NCBI GenBank assembly: GCA_038248655.1
Contig: JBBRXG010000064.1
Location: 1 to 18,293, forward strand
Direction: 5' to 3'
DNA: 18,293 nt
From: DATBLE01 sp038248655
GTDB taxonomy: Bacteria; Actinomycetota; Thermoleophilia; Gaiellales; Gaiellaceae
Each line of letters starts with the position of its first letter. Positions within the stretch are counted from its first letter, which is position 1. The notes below the pieces were generated by a model that made no database searches, was not told the origin of the DNA, and worked only from the letters and a program-made list of their open reading frames with translations. This document shows, piece by piece, positions 12,015 through 18,293 of this stretch. The position numbers and the translations under genes are program-made.

Positions 12015-14510
12015 ATGCACCTGCGCGCGATCAAGATGCGTGGCTTCAAGTCGTTCCCCGACGCCGTCGAGGTGCGGCTCGAGCCCGGCGTCGCGGTCGT
12101 CGTCGGGCCGAACGGGTCGGGCAAGTCGAACATCGCCGACGCGTTGATCTGGGCGGCCGGCTCGCTCGCCCCGAGCGAGCTCCGGGCCGAGAAGCCCGAC
12201 GACGTTCTGTTCGGCGGCTCGGCCGCTAGAGCTCGAGCCGATCACTGCGAGGTCGAGCTCCTGTTCGACAACGAGGACGGCGCCCTCCATGGGGTCGACT
12301 TCTCCGAGGTCTCGATCAGCCGCCGGCTGCACCGCGGCGGTGAGGGGCAGTACCTCGTCAACGGCGCTCACGTCAGACGGATCGACGTCGTCGAGCTCCT
12401 CGCCGACGTCGGCTTGGGCTCCGCGATGGGCTCGATCGTCTCGCAGGGCCGGGTGGAGGCGATTCTCGCCTCGAAGCCGGAGGAGCGGCGTGAGCTGGTC
12501 GAGGAAGCGGCCGGGCTCGGACGCTTCAAGCGGCGCCGGCATCGAGCCGAGCTGAAGCTCGCGCGGGTCGCGATCCAGGTCGACCGCGCCCGCGACGTCG
12601 AGGCCGAGGTGGCGAAGCGGCTGCGTCCGCTCGCGCTCCAGGCAACCGCTGCCGAGCGGGCCGAGAAGCTCGGGGTCGAGATCGCGGCGCTCCGGGCCGG
12701 GATCGCCGCGATCGACGTCGAGCGCCTGGAGGGTGCGATTGCCGATGGGGGAAGGCGGCGCGTCGCCTTCTCCGAGGAGCGCATTGAGGCCGAGCGGCGG
12801 CTCGAGACGCTCCTTGCCGAGCGCGAGCGGGCCGAGGGCGCCCTCGCCGAGGCGGCCGGCGGCCGGGAGGGGCAGGCGGGGATCCTGTACCGGCTGCGCA
12901 GCGCCGGCGAACGGTTGGACATCCGTCGCGAGGCGGCCCAGGCGCTCCTCCAGCGCCTGCTCGACGCTCCGCCGCCGTCCGACGCCGGCCTCCTCGAGCG
13001 CGCCAGGCTGGCCGGGGTCCGCGCGGCCGCGCTCGAGCGTGCGGTCGCCGAGCGCGAGGGGCTGCCGCCCGCCGCGCGCGCGCTGGCCGAGGAGGGGGTG
13101 TCGCTCGCGCTCTCGCTGGTCGAGGTCGCCCCGGGGTACGAGCGTGCGGTCGCCGCGGCGGTCGGCGCAGAGCTGGTTGCTGCGTCTCCGGAGGAGGGCC
13201 TCCGCCTGCTCGAACAGGCGCGCGAGCGGGGCCTCGGCAACCTGACCGTGCTCGTCCGTCCCCACCCGGTCGAACCGCTCGACGGGGCCGACGTCGTCGA
13301 GCCCGACGCCCTCCTCGCCGTCTCACGACCGTCCGTCACCCGCGAAGGGCACTACTACGATCCGCGGCGCGGCGTGCTCTCGTTCACGGGCGACACGGCC
13401 GAGGCGGTGCTGCTCGAACTCGACGCCCAGCGTCGCCGCCTGCTGGAGGAGGCGGCCGACCTGACCGCACAGGCGGCCCAGGCGCAGCCGCGTCTTCCCG
13501 ACGCACGGCTCGTCGCCGCCGGGCGGGCCCTCGTCGAGGGCCTCGAGGCGGCGGTGGCAGCGGCCGAGCGCCTGCAGCGGCCCCTCCTCGCCGAGGCGGA
13601 CGAGGGCGCCCTCCACGCCGGCCGGCTCGCCGCCGAGCTTCGCGCTCTGGGCGGCCGCGAGGTCGAGCTGAGGGGGGCGCTCGCGGACGCATCCGCACGC
13701 GTCGCCGCCGTCGACGTCGAGCTGGCTCGACTCGAAGCCGAGCGCGACGAGGCCGGCCGCCGGCTCGAGCACGCCGGCGCCGACCCGGCCGACGGCGATC
13801 GCGACGAGCTGGCGGCGAGGCTCGAGCGGCTCGAGAAGCGCCGGCTGGAGCTCGGCGGCGTCAACCCGTTCGCGAAGGAGGAGTACGCGGCGGAGAAGGC
13901 CCGGCTCGAGGAGCTGCGCACGCAGCGCGAGGATCTCGACCGGTCGCTCGAGGAGCTCCGCAAACTGCGCGACGAGCTGACGGAGACCGTCGAGCGTCGC
14001 TTCGAAGAGACGTTCGTCGCAGTGCAGCGCAACTTCGCCGAGGTCGCAGCGACGCTCTTTCCCGGCGGCCACGGCCGGCTGCGGCTGACGGAGCCCAACG
14101 AAGAAACGGGCGGTGCCGGACTTCGGTCCGGCTCCGACTCCGCTTCCGAGCCGGGCATCGAGGTCGAGCTCTCGCCGGCGGGCAAGACGGTGACTCGTCT
14201 GTCGCTCCTCTCCGGCGGCGAGAAGGCGCTCGGGGCGATCTCGTTCCTGTTCTCGCTCTTCCTGGCGCGGCCGTGCCCGTTCTACCTCCTCGACGAGGTC
14301 GAAGCCGCGCTCGACGATACGAACATCGGCCGCTTCTGCGCGCTTCTCCGCCGGTTCGCCGACCGCGCCCAGTTCATCGTCGTCACGCACCAGAAGCGGA
14401 CGATGGAGGCGGCGGACTCGCTCTACGGCGTCACGATGGGCGCCGACGGCGTCTCGGAGGTCGTGTCGCGCCGCCTGCCCCGGGAGGGGGTGGCGGAGGC
14501 GGCAGCGTAG
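12015..14510 (+). CDS. smc: Chromosome segregation ATPase SMC, short-armed
   Basis: SMC forms the condensin-like ring that organises and segregates the chromosome with ScpA/ScpB, which are not in this window. The N-terminal head has MRGFKSFPDAVEV, Walker A GPNGSGKS (31-38), and SIVSQGRVEAILASKPEERR with EEAAGLGRFKRRR near residue 155-175. A coiled coil follows to about 345, then a hinge domain (about 349-460), a second coil to about 610, the NPFAKEEY joint near 617, and the C-terminal head with signature LSLLSGGEKALG near 730 and Walker B FYLLDEVEAALDD near 756. Total length is 831 against about 1,150-1,200 in typical SMC, and nearly all the missing length is in the two arms. Its last 80 bases are antisense to the MarR gene. 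The start is ATG 12015, which gives the standard MHLRAIKMRGFKSF. Confidence 0.95.
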   Translation: MHLRAIKMRGFKSFPDAVEVRLEPGVAVVVGPNGSGKSNIADALIWAAGSLAPSELRAEKPDDVLFGGSAARARADHCEVELLFDNEDGALHGVDFSEVSISRRLHRGGEGQYLVNGAHVRRIDVVELLADVGLGSAMGSIVSQGRVEAILASKPEERRELVEEAAGLGRFKRRRHRAELKLARVAIQVDRARDVEAEVAKRLRPLALQATAAERAEKLGVEIAALRAGIAAIDVERLEGAIADGGRRRVAFSEERIEAERRLETLLAERERAEGALAEAAGGREGQAGILYRLRSAGERLDIRREAAQALLQRLLDAPPPSDAGLLERARLAGVRAAALERAVAEREGLPPAARALAEEGVSLALSLVEVAPGYERAVAAAVGAELVAASPEEGLRLLEQARERGLGNLTVLVRPHPVEPLDGADVVEPDALLAVSRPSVTREGHYYDPRRGVLSFTGDTAEAVLLELDAQRRRLLEEAADLTAQAAQAQPRLPDARLVAAGRALVEGLEAAVAAAERLQRPLLAEADEGALHAGRLAAELRALGGREVELRGALADASARVAAVDVELARLEAERDEAGRRLEHAGADPADGDRDELAARLERLEKRRLELGGVNPFAKEEYAAEKARLEELRTQREDLDRSLEELRKLRDELTETVERRFEETFVAVQRNFAEVAATLFPGGHGRLRLTEPNEETGGAGLRSGSDSASEPGIEVELSPAGKTVTRLSLLSGGEKALGAISFLFSLFLARPCPFYLLDEVEAALDDTNIGRFCALLRRFADRAQFIVVTHQKRTMEAADSLYGVTMGADGVSEVVSRRLPREGVAEAAA
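14116..14133 (+). repeat. Perfect TTCG-loop hairpin inside smc
   Basis: GCCGGAC-TTCG-GTCCGGC is a 7-bp stem with a stable TTCG tetraloop, inside a low-complexity stretch (EETGGAGLRSGSDSASEPG) of the C-terminal SMC head that looks inserted relative to family members. Its position between beta strands suggests a tolerated surface loop. It may be a small palindromic insertion. Confidence 0.45.
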
Positions 14511-14952
14511 CGAGCCGCTCCAGCCGCTCCTCGAGCCAGCTCCGTCCCAGCTCCTGAAAGCGCACGAGCAGCTCGAGCTGCTCGACGGTGTAGCCGGCGA
14601 AATGGTCGACGGCGTCGTCGGGCGTGCCGTACATCTCGGCCGCGGTCTCGCGCAAGCCGGGCGTGGTCTCGATCAGCACCCGCCGGCGGTCGTTCGCGGC
14701 GCGAACGCGCCGCGCGTAGCCGGCCTGCTCGAGCCGGTCGACGACAGTGGTGACGGCGCCGGTCGAGAGGCGAAGCTCCCGCGCCAGGTCGCCGGCGGCG
14801 ATCGGCCCCTGCTGGTCGATAACGTCGAGCGCGCCGTAGTCGGTCCGGTTGATCCCCATCCGGTCGGCGACGGCGTGGTCGAGCATGTCCGTCAGCGCCT
14901 GGTTCTTCCGGACGGCGCCGACGAGGTTGGCGATCAACTCATGTCTTGACAT
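14431..14952 (-). CDS. MarR-family transcriptional regulator
   Basis: The 173-residue protein has the MarR winged helix: MGINRTDYGALDVIDQQGPI, then AAGDLARELRLSTGAVTTVVDRLEQAGY with the recognition helix, and the wing ARRVRAANDRRRVLIETT. Helices for dimerisation lie at both ends. It starts at ATG 14952 on the complement, divergent from the DrrAB-type exporter with a 57-bp shared gap, so it most likely represses that exporter and itself and is released by a ligand. The C-terminal tail (seven prolines in a row, then an arginine run RRRRR) lies entirely in the 80-bp antisense overlap with smc and is probably not a functional domain. The ligand is unknown. Confidence 0.88.
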   Translation of the reverse strand: MSRHELIANLVGAVRKNQALTDMLDHAVADRMGINRTDYGALDVIDQQGPIAAGDLARELRLSTGAVTTVVDRLEQAGYARRVRAANDRRRVLIETTPGLRETAAEMYGTPDDAVDHFAGYTVEQLELLVRFQELGRSWLEERLERLATLPPPPPPPGAGGATRPPRRRRRPS

Positions 14953-15004
14953 TCGAATATCTCGACGGTAAAAATATCAGATGGCCAAGGTAATCGTAGG
15001 AGGT
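14951..15004. promoter_or_regulatory. Divergent MarR/ABC promoter-operator region
   Basis: This AT-rich island contains the palindrome ATTCGAAT (14951-14958) overlapping the MarR start, and TCGA-ATATC-TCGA (14953-14965). AATATC occurs twice, at 14956-14961 and 14973-14978. A TAAAAATAT stretch is the likely plus-strand promoter core. The ABC gene has a strong ribosome site, TAGGAGGT (14997-15004), 5 nt before ATG 15010. The palindromes are candidate MarR operators. Confidence 0.5.
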
Positions 15005-15009
15005 CGTGC

Positions 15010-15969
15010 ATGAGTTCTGCAATCGAGGCGAAAAGCCTCGCCAAGCGGTATCCAAAGGGCGTGACCGCCCTCGTCGGTCTCGACCTCGAGGTCGAGACCG
15101 GAACCGTTTTCGGTCTGCTCGGCCCGAACGGCGCGGGGAAGTCGACGACCGTCAAGATCCTGACGACGCTGGCGCGCCCGGACGAGGGAAGCGCGACCGT
15201 TGCCGGACACGATGTCGTCCGCGCACCCGAGCGCGTCCGGCACGTGATCGGTGTCGTCGGCCAGAAACCCGGTGTCGATCCCGACGCGACCGGCCGCGAG
15301 AACCTCGTCCTCCAGGGCGACCTGTACGGGTTGCCCCCCCGCGAGGTGCGCCGGCGAACCGACGAGCTGCTCACGCGGTTCGGGCTCGCCGACGCGGCGA
15401 AAAGGCTGGTCCGCACCTACTCGGGCGGCATGCAGCGGAAGCTCGACGTCGCCATGGGCCTGATCAACGAGCCCGAGGTGCTGTTCCTCGACGAGCCCAC
15501 GACCGGCCTCGATCCGGAGGCCCGCGCGGAGATGTGGGAGGCGATCGAGCGGCTGACCGCTGAGGAGAACGTCACCGTCTTGCTCACGACCCACTACCTC
15601 GAGGAGGCCGACCGGCTTGCGGCGAGGCTCGCAATCGTCGACCGGGGGCGGGTGGTCGTGTCGGGCACGCCCGACGAGCTGAAGAGCGAGCTGAAGGGCG
15701 ACGCGCTCGTCGTCGAGCTCGTCGAGGCGGACGGAGCGGTGCTCGACGCGGTCGCGCGGCTCCAGGGCGTGCGCGAGCCGTCGCTCGACGGCCGCGTGCT
15801 TCGCGCCCGTGCCGACGAGGGAGCCAGGGCGCTGCCGGCGGTGCTCGCCGCGCTGGAGGGCGCCGGGGTGGCGGTCGCCTCGGCGACCCTCGCCCGGCCG
15901 TCGCTCGACGACGTGTACCTTCGGCATGCCGGCCGGACGTTCTCGGAGGCAGAGGAGGTGGCGGCATGA
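15010..15969 (+). CDS. DrrA-type ABC transporter ATP-binding protein
   Basis: The 319-residue ATPase belongs to the daunorubicin-resistance (DrrA) type of ABC exporters. It has Walker A GPNGAGKST (38-46), Q-loop VVGQKPGVD, signature SGGMQRK near residue 138, Walker B VLFLDEPTTGLDP near 157, and the switch histidine in LLTTHYLEEAD near 194. A C-terminal domain of about 100 residues (SLDDVYLRHAGRTF motif) is typical of the DrrA class. It energises export by the membrane protein encoded next, whose ATG overlaps its stop as ATGA. The ribosome site TAGGAGG is strong, unlike the leaderless starts of the housekeeping genes, consistent with an acquired cassette. Substrates could be drugs, antibiotics or lipids; the sequence does not say which. 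Confidence 0.92.
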   Translation: MSSAIEAKSLAKRYPKGVTALVGLDLEVETGTVFGLLGPNGAGKSTTVKILTTLARPDEGSATVAGHDVVRAPERVRHVIGVVGQKPGVDPDATGRENLVLQGDLYGLPPREVRRRTDELLTRFGLADAAKRLVRTYSGGMQRKLDVAMGLINEPEVLFLDEPTTGLDPEARAEMWEAIERLTAEENVTVLLTTHYLEEADRLAARLAIVDRGRVVVSGTPDELKSELKGDALVVELVEADGAVLDAVARLQGVREPSLDGRVLRARADEGARALPAVLAALEGAGVAVASATLARPSLDDVYLRHAGRTFSEAEEVAA

Positions 15970-16724
15970 AGCTCGTCCTCCGTCACACCCGGGCGCTCAG
16001 CGTTCGTCAGCTGCTCGCGCTCTGGCGCCAGCCCTGGTTCGTCGCGATCACGCTCGTCCAGCCGATGATCTGGCTGCTCTTGTTCGGGGCGCTGTTCAAG
16101 AAGGTGGTCGAGATCCCGGGCTTCAAGGGCGGGTCGTACATCGACTTCCTGACGCCGGGGATCGTCGTCATGAGCGCGCTCTTCTCGGCCGGCTGGCACG
16201 GGATGGGCTGGATCAACGCGATCGACCGCGGGATCGTCGACCGGTTCCTCGTCTCGCCCGTCTCTCGAGTCGCGCTCGTCGCCTCGGGTATCGCCCAGCA
16301 GGTCGTGATCGTGCTGATCCAGTCGCTGATCATCATCGGCGTGGCAGCGGCGCTCGGTGCTCACTTGACCGTCGCCGGCGTGGTGCTGATGCTGGTCACG
16401 GCCTCGCTCCTCGGCGCGGCGGTCTGCGCGCTGTCCGACGGGCTGGCGCTCGTCGCACGGCAGGAGGAGACGCTGATCGGCGTCGTCCAGTTCGTCGTGC
16501 TGCCCGCGACCTTTCTGTCGTCGGGGCTGATGGCGTCGAACCTGCTCCCGGGCTGGATTCACGGAATCTCGCGCTTCAACCCGGTCGATTGGGCGGTGAC
16601 GGCCGCCCGGGACGGCTCCTGGTCGTCGACGGCCGGCCTCCGGGTCGGGCTACTCGCGGCGCTCGTGCTCGGCTGCGTCCTGGTCGCGAGACGGGCCGTG
16701 GGCGTGTACCAGCGGTCGGTCTGA
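15966..16724 (+). CDS. ABC-2 type (DrrB-like) exporter permease
   Basis: The 252-residue integral membrane protein has about six transmembrane helices: PWFVAITLVQPMIWLLLFGALF, then FLTPGIVVMSALFSAGWHGM, VVIVLIQSLIIIGVAAALG, VVLMLVTASLLGAAVCALSDGLAL, VVLPATFLSSGLMASNLLPG and the last near VGLLAALVLGCVLVA. The motif LTPGIVVMS and the LPATFLSSGLM...P.W...I...NP stretch are typical of ABC-2/DrrB permeases. Its start overlaps the ATPase stop by 4 nt, so the two are translationally coupled. Together they form a dimeric efflux pump probably controlled by the divergent MarR regulator. The length is normal. Confidence 0.9.
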   Translation: MKLVLRHTRALSVRQLLALWRQPWFVAITLVQPMIWLLLFGALFKKVVEIPGFKGGSYIDFLTPGIVVMSALFSAGWHGMGWINAIDRGIVDRFLVSPVSRVALVASGIAQQVVIVLIQSLIIIGVAAALGAHLTVAGVVLMLVTASLLGAAVCALSDGLALVARQEETLIGVVQFVVLPATFLSSGLMASNLLPGWIHGISRFNPVDWAVTAARDGSWSSTAGLRVGLLAALVLGCVLVARRAVGVYQRSV

Positions 16725-16732
16725 GCTCCGGC

Positions 16733-16738
16733 TATCGT
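16733..16738 (+). promoter_or_regulatory. Candidate -10 element for ftsY (leaderless)
   Basis: TATCGT ends 6 nt before GTG 16745, in the 20-nt gap after the ABC permease. It would allow ftsY transcription independent of the upstream exporter. Confidence 0.35.
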
Positions 16739-16744
16739 CCCGGC

Positions 16745-17695
16745 GTGGCGCGCAGCTGGTCGGAGCTCCTGGGGGAGGCGGACGCCTCCCCCGAGTCCGA
16801 TGCCGACCGGGCCGGCTTCTTCGGCCGGCTCCGTGACTCGCTCTCGCGCTCGCGCCGGGCGCTCGCGGGTCAGCTCGCCCTCGGCGCCTTCGATCCTGCC
16901 GACGAGGAGGCGTGGGAGCGGCTCGAGGAGGCGTTGATCGGAGCCGACGTCGGCGTACGCGCGACCGCGGAGGTCGTCCGTCGGCTCGAGGCCCGTGGCG
17001 ACGTGACGAGCCTCGCGGAGCCGCTCGCCGAGGAGCTGGCGGCCCTGCTGGGCGACCCCGGCACGCTGGACGTGTCCCAGCGTCCTTCCGTCATCCTCGT
17101 GGTCGGCGTCAACGGCACGGGCAAGACGACGACGATCGGCAAGCTCGCCGCAAAGCTCGCCGAGCACGGGCACTCGGTGCTCCTTGCCGCCGCCGATACG
17201 TTCCGGGCCGCCGCCGAGGAGCAGCTCGAGGTGTGGGCGAGGCGGGCGGGATCCGACTTCGTCGGCTCGGCCCGGGGCGGCGACCCCGCGGCAGTCGCCT
17301 ACGACGCGATCGAGGCGGCGACCTCGCGCGGCCGGGACACCGTGATCGTCGATACCGCCGGCCGTCTGCACACCCAGACGAACCTGATGGAGGAGCTGGC
17401 GAAGGTGTGGCGCGTGATCGCCTCGCGCCTCGAGGGGGCGCCCCACGAGACGCTCCTCGTGGTCGACGCGACCACCGGCCAGAACGGGCTCCAGCAGGCG
17501 CGTCTCTTCACCGAGGCGGCCGGGGTGACCGGCGTGGCGCTGACGAAGCTGGACAGCTCGGCAAGGGGCGGAATCGCGGTCGCGATCGCCTACGAGCTCG
17601 ATCTGCCGGTGAAGCTCGTCGGCGTCGGCGAGGGGCTCGACGACCTGCGGCCGTTCGACCCGGACGACTTCGCGCTGGCGCTGGTGCCCCAGTAG
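16745..17695 (+). CDS. ftsY: Signal recognition particle receptor FtsY
   Basis: FtsY is the SRP receptor GTPase that docks ribosome-nascent-chain/SRP complexes at the membrane. The 316-residue product has a short acidic N-terminus, GFFGRLRDSLSRSR (the membrane/lipid-contact helix), the N domain, and the G domain. G-domain motifs are G1 GVNGTGKT (121-128), G2 DTFRAAA near residue 152, G3 DTAGR near 203, G4 TKLD near 266 and the GVGEGLDDLRPFD C-terminus. The reading frame is open far upstream, but that part is antisense-like shadow of the ABC genes. GTG 16745 is chosen because it follows TATCGT by 6 nt and gives a normal-size protein. ftsY normally follows smc directly; here the MarR/ABC cassette separates them. 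A 10-bp inverted repeat lies in codons 9-16. Confidence 0.95.
   Translation: MARSWSELLGEADASPESDADRAGFFGRLRDSLSRSRRALAGQLALGAFDPADEEAWERLEEALIGADVGVRATAEVVRRLEARGDVTSLAEPLAEELAALLGDPGTLDVSQRPSVILVVGVNGTGKTTTIGKLAAKLAEHGHSVLLAAADTFRAAAEEQLEVWARRAGSDFVGSARGGDPAAVAYDAIEAATSRGRDTVIVDTAGRLHTQTNLMEELAKVWRVIASRLEGAPHETLLVVDATTGQNGLQQARLFTEAAGVTGVALTKLDSSARGGIAVAIAYELDLPVKLVGVGEGLDDLRPFDPDDFALALVPQ
16771..16792 (+). repeat. 10-bp inverted repeat in the ftsY 5' coding region
   Basis: GGGGGAGGCG, two bases GA, then CGCCTCCCCC: a perfect 10-bp inverted repeat starting 26 nt after the first base of the GTG start. It encodes the non-conserved segment GEADASP. As RNA it would form a very stable hairpin (with a few bases opened at the tip) just inside the initiation region. 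Confidence 0.6.
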
Positions 17696-17771
17696 ACGAC
17701 AGGCTTAGAACTCGAACCGGAATGGAGACGGGACACGGCTCGGGGCCCTGCCGCAGCGCAAGATGTGATCC

Positions 17772-18281
17772 ATGATCGACGTCCGACCGCTTACCGAGAG
17801 CGAGCGGGCCTGGGCTCTCCAGGTTCAGGCTGAGAGCTGGTCAACGCCTGTCGTCGCACGGCTTGGGGAACTCGTTGACCCGACCCAGTTGCCCGGCTTC
17901 ACCGCGCTCGTGGGCGGTCAGCGAGTTGGCCTCGCCTCTTACGCGGTACGCGGTGCTGAGTGCGAACTGGTGACAATCCGGAGCCTGTGCGAAGGTCGCG
18001 GCATTGGACGAGCGCTACTCGATGCCGTCCGTGACGCTGCGACCGAGGCCGACTGCACAAGGCTTTGGCTGATCACGACCAACGACAACCTCCGCGCGCT
18101 GGAGCTCTACCAGCGATGGGGCATGGAGATCGTCGCCTTCCATCGTCACGCAGTCACCGAGGCGCGTCGCCGCCTCAAGCCGTCGATCCCCGAGCGCGGA
18201 GCGCAAGGAATACCGATCGCCCACGAACTCGAACTGGAACTCCGCCTCCAGCCTCGCCGTGCCTCTGTGAGCACGTGGTGA
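17772..18281 (+). CDS. GNAT-family N-acetyltransferase
   Basis: The 169-residue protein has the GNAT acetyl-CoA-binding motif in CEGRGIGRALLDAVRDAA (about residues 74-91, Q/RxxGxG/A type), the preceding beta-strand CELVTIRSL, and the motif B region LWLITTNDNLRALELYQRWGMEIVAFHRH. It transfers acetyl from acetyl-CoA to an unknown amine. The start ATG 17772 gives the usual MIDVRPLTE. The 76-nt gap after ftsY holds no clear promoter or Shine-Dalgarno sequence. Codon use is a little less GC-biased than in ftsY (for example ACG/CCT/GTT/CTT use near the start), which may indicate a more recent arrival. The C-terminal ELELELRLQP strand is followed by a short basic tail. Confidence 0.85.
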   Translation: MIDVRPLTESERAWALQVQAESWSTPVVARLGELVDPTQLPGFTALVGGQRVGLASYAVRGAECELVTIRSLCEGRGIGRALLDAVRDAATEADCTRLWLITTNDNLRALELYQRWGMEIVAFHRHAVTEARRRLKPSIPERGAQGIPIAHELELELRLQPRRASVSTW

Positions 18282-18293
18282 ACGACCTCGTTA

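Noticed and set aside
15809..16744. Long N-terminal extension of ftsY
   Set aside because: The open frame upstream of GTG 16745 lies over the ABC ATPase and permease in another frame and reads as Arg-rich shadow; FtsY begins normally at 16745.

Overview
The window is high-GC and densely packed, with the content and order of an actinobacterial housekeeping region. Several marks suggest a deep-branching Actinomycetota lineage, possibly Thermoleophilia (Gaiellales/Solirubrobacterales-like). These are a SepIVA-type septation protein next to coaD, the order yceD(DUF177)-rpmF-plsX-acpP-rnc-smc-ftsY, and many start codons sitting only 6-10 nt downstream of a TANNNT-like hexamer, as expected for leaderless mRNAs. 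The taxonomic placement is inference; there is no rRNA here.

Layout. (1) 1-4200: the tail of a DegV-like gene at the left edge (apparently frameshifted or junctional), then recG, a palindromic repeat pair, rsmD, coaD and sepIVA. (2) 4200-8500: an accessory block with a YfcE-like metallophosphoesterase, a secreted TIM-barrel glycosidase-like protein on the minus strand, a LysR regulator broken by one amber codon, a 40-residue membrane peptide and an EamA-family exporter. The exporter carries a 141-bp in-frame insertion made of two 66-bp repeat units. (3) 8500-12000: yceD, a VapB/AbrB antitoxin with a degraded PIN toxin, rpmF, plsX, acpP and rnc. (4) 12000-18293: smc with unusually short coiled-coil arms, a MarR regulator divergent from a DrrAB-type ABC exporter, ftsY, and a GNAT acetyltransferase at the right edge.

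How the genes fit together. recG (fork rescue), rsmD (16S rRNA methylation), coaD (coenzyme A), plsX/acpP (phospholipid and fatty acid synthesis), rpmF (ribosomal protein L32), rnc (rRNA processing), smc (chromosome organisation), sepIVA (division) and ftsY (membrane targeting) are a growth-linked core commonly kept together in bacteria. Three accessory cargos interrupt that order: the glycosidase/LysR/EamA block between sepIVA and yceD, the toxin-antitoxin pair between yceD and rpmF, and the MarR/DrrAB cassette between smc and ftsY. Two genes in the cargos (LysR and PIN) are otherwise intact but carry in-frame stops.

I do not see a clearly new multi-gene system. The strongest unusual signals are the in-frame repeat insertion in the EamA gene, the perfect hairpin around the coaD Shine-Dalgarno sequence, an rnc gene with no ATG/GTG/TTG start before its conserved core and an alanine at one active-site acidic position, the short-armed SMC, and the leaderless start architecture. 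No gap between genes exceeds about 160 bases.
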